Assembly (NCBI GenBank): GCA_020062205.1
Contig: JAGUWT010000281.1
Coordinates: forward strand, 1 to 5,136
Source of the DNA: Thermodesulfovibrionales bacterium
GTDB taxonomy: Bacteria; Nitrospirota; Thermodesulfovibrionia; Thermodesulfovibrionales; SM23-35
DNA: 5,136 bases
Direction of reading: 5' to 3'
Shown here: in pieces, positions 4,885 through 5,136 of the stretch
Position numbering within the stretch: the first letter of the stretch is position 1
How the letters are laid out: every line of letters starts with the position of its first letter
Notes under the pieces: generated by a model
The model's input: only the letters and a program-made list of their open reading frames with translations
What the model was told of the DNA's origin: nothing
Database searches by the model: none
Position numbers and translations under genes: made by a program

Positions 4885-5136
4885 TCTTTTACTGCCTTTG
4901 CCCTTACAGGGTTCAACACCACATATCTGCTTACTTCAAGCAGATGGCTTTCCTTTTGGATTAATATCGCCTTGTATCTGCCCTGAAATATATGACCAAC
5001 CCTATTATGCCTCTTGTTGAATAGCTGGGTATAGACTCCATTTAGTTGCCTCATTCCATGAGAAAGATTTCCATCAGGTGTCTCTATGATCAGGTGATAA
5101 TGATTGTTCATAAGGCAATAGGCATGACATAGCCAG
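4854..5136 (-). pseudogene. REP-associated (Y1/HUH) transposase, 3'-truncated and cut by the window edge
   Basis: The frame is open to the right edge: eight residues (WLCHAYCL) precede the methionine at 5111, so that methionine is internal, not the start. Family hallmarks follow: the HUH metal site as HYH in MNNHYHLIIETPDG, the probable catalytic tyrosine in LNGVYTQLFNKRH, GHIFQGRYKA, and RYVVLNPVRAKAVKDPGE. These are typical of RAYTs, the IS200/IS605-related single-strand transposases that act on REP palindromes. In relatives the protein continues after DPGE with a W/Y-PWSSY-like segment. Here it changes to FRGHHT and stops within a REP-like terminus, so the C-terminus has been replaced. The N-terminal portion, probably some 60-70 residues, would lie outside the window. 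It is judged a remnant. Confidence 0.75.

Overview
The window holds a chromosomal segment of a moderately AT-rich bacterium. All supported genes lie on the minus strand, so the biological order runs from high to low coordinates. No gene fixes the species. A SWIM-domain SNF2 ATPase, tandem PIN-toxin modules and a REP-associated transposase remnant together would fit environmental Nitrospirota or former deltaproteobacteria, but this is an inference of modest weight.

The window has two parts. The housekeeping part (1-3363) reads SNF2/SWIM helicase, then purN (phosphoribosylglycinamide formyltransferase), then the 5' end of rsmD (16S rRNA guanine-N2 methyltransferase), which runs off the window at position 1. 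The gaps are 20 and 2 nt, so the three genes look co-transcribed. The accessory part (about 3364-5136) holds, in transcription order: the remnant of a REP-associated HUH/Y1 transposase that enters from the right edge and ends in a GC-rich REP-like terminus; a complete antitoxin/PIN-toxin pair; a second, DUF104-type antitoxin; and a vapC cut off after 35 codons.

The most notable feature is an 80-100 bp direct repeat present three times (A 3445-3525, B 3864-3960, C 4651-4749), once just upstream of each antitoxin and once upstream of the SNF2 gene. Each copy carries the 3' tail of an unrecognised reading frame (consensus tail LALK-V/I-IRA-V/I-N/S-R-stop), then a spacer, then an identical extended -10 promoter element (TGATAGAAT). 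Copies B and C differ mainly by synonymous or conservative codon changes, and the only length difference falls after the stop codon, so the tail has evolved as protein-coding sequence. Copies A and C differ at 3 of 81 positions.

The repeats make the region look like a modular array of [coding tail + promoter + toxin-antitoxin pair] units. The last junction fused a unit's promoter to the SNF2-purN-rsmD operon and destroyed the second vapC. This history is inferred; the repeats, the promoter motif and the truncated reading frame can be read directly from the sequence.
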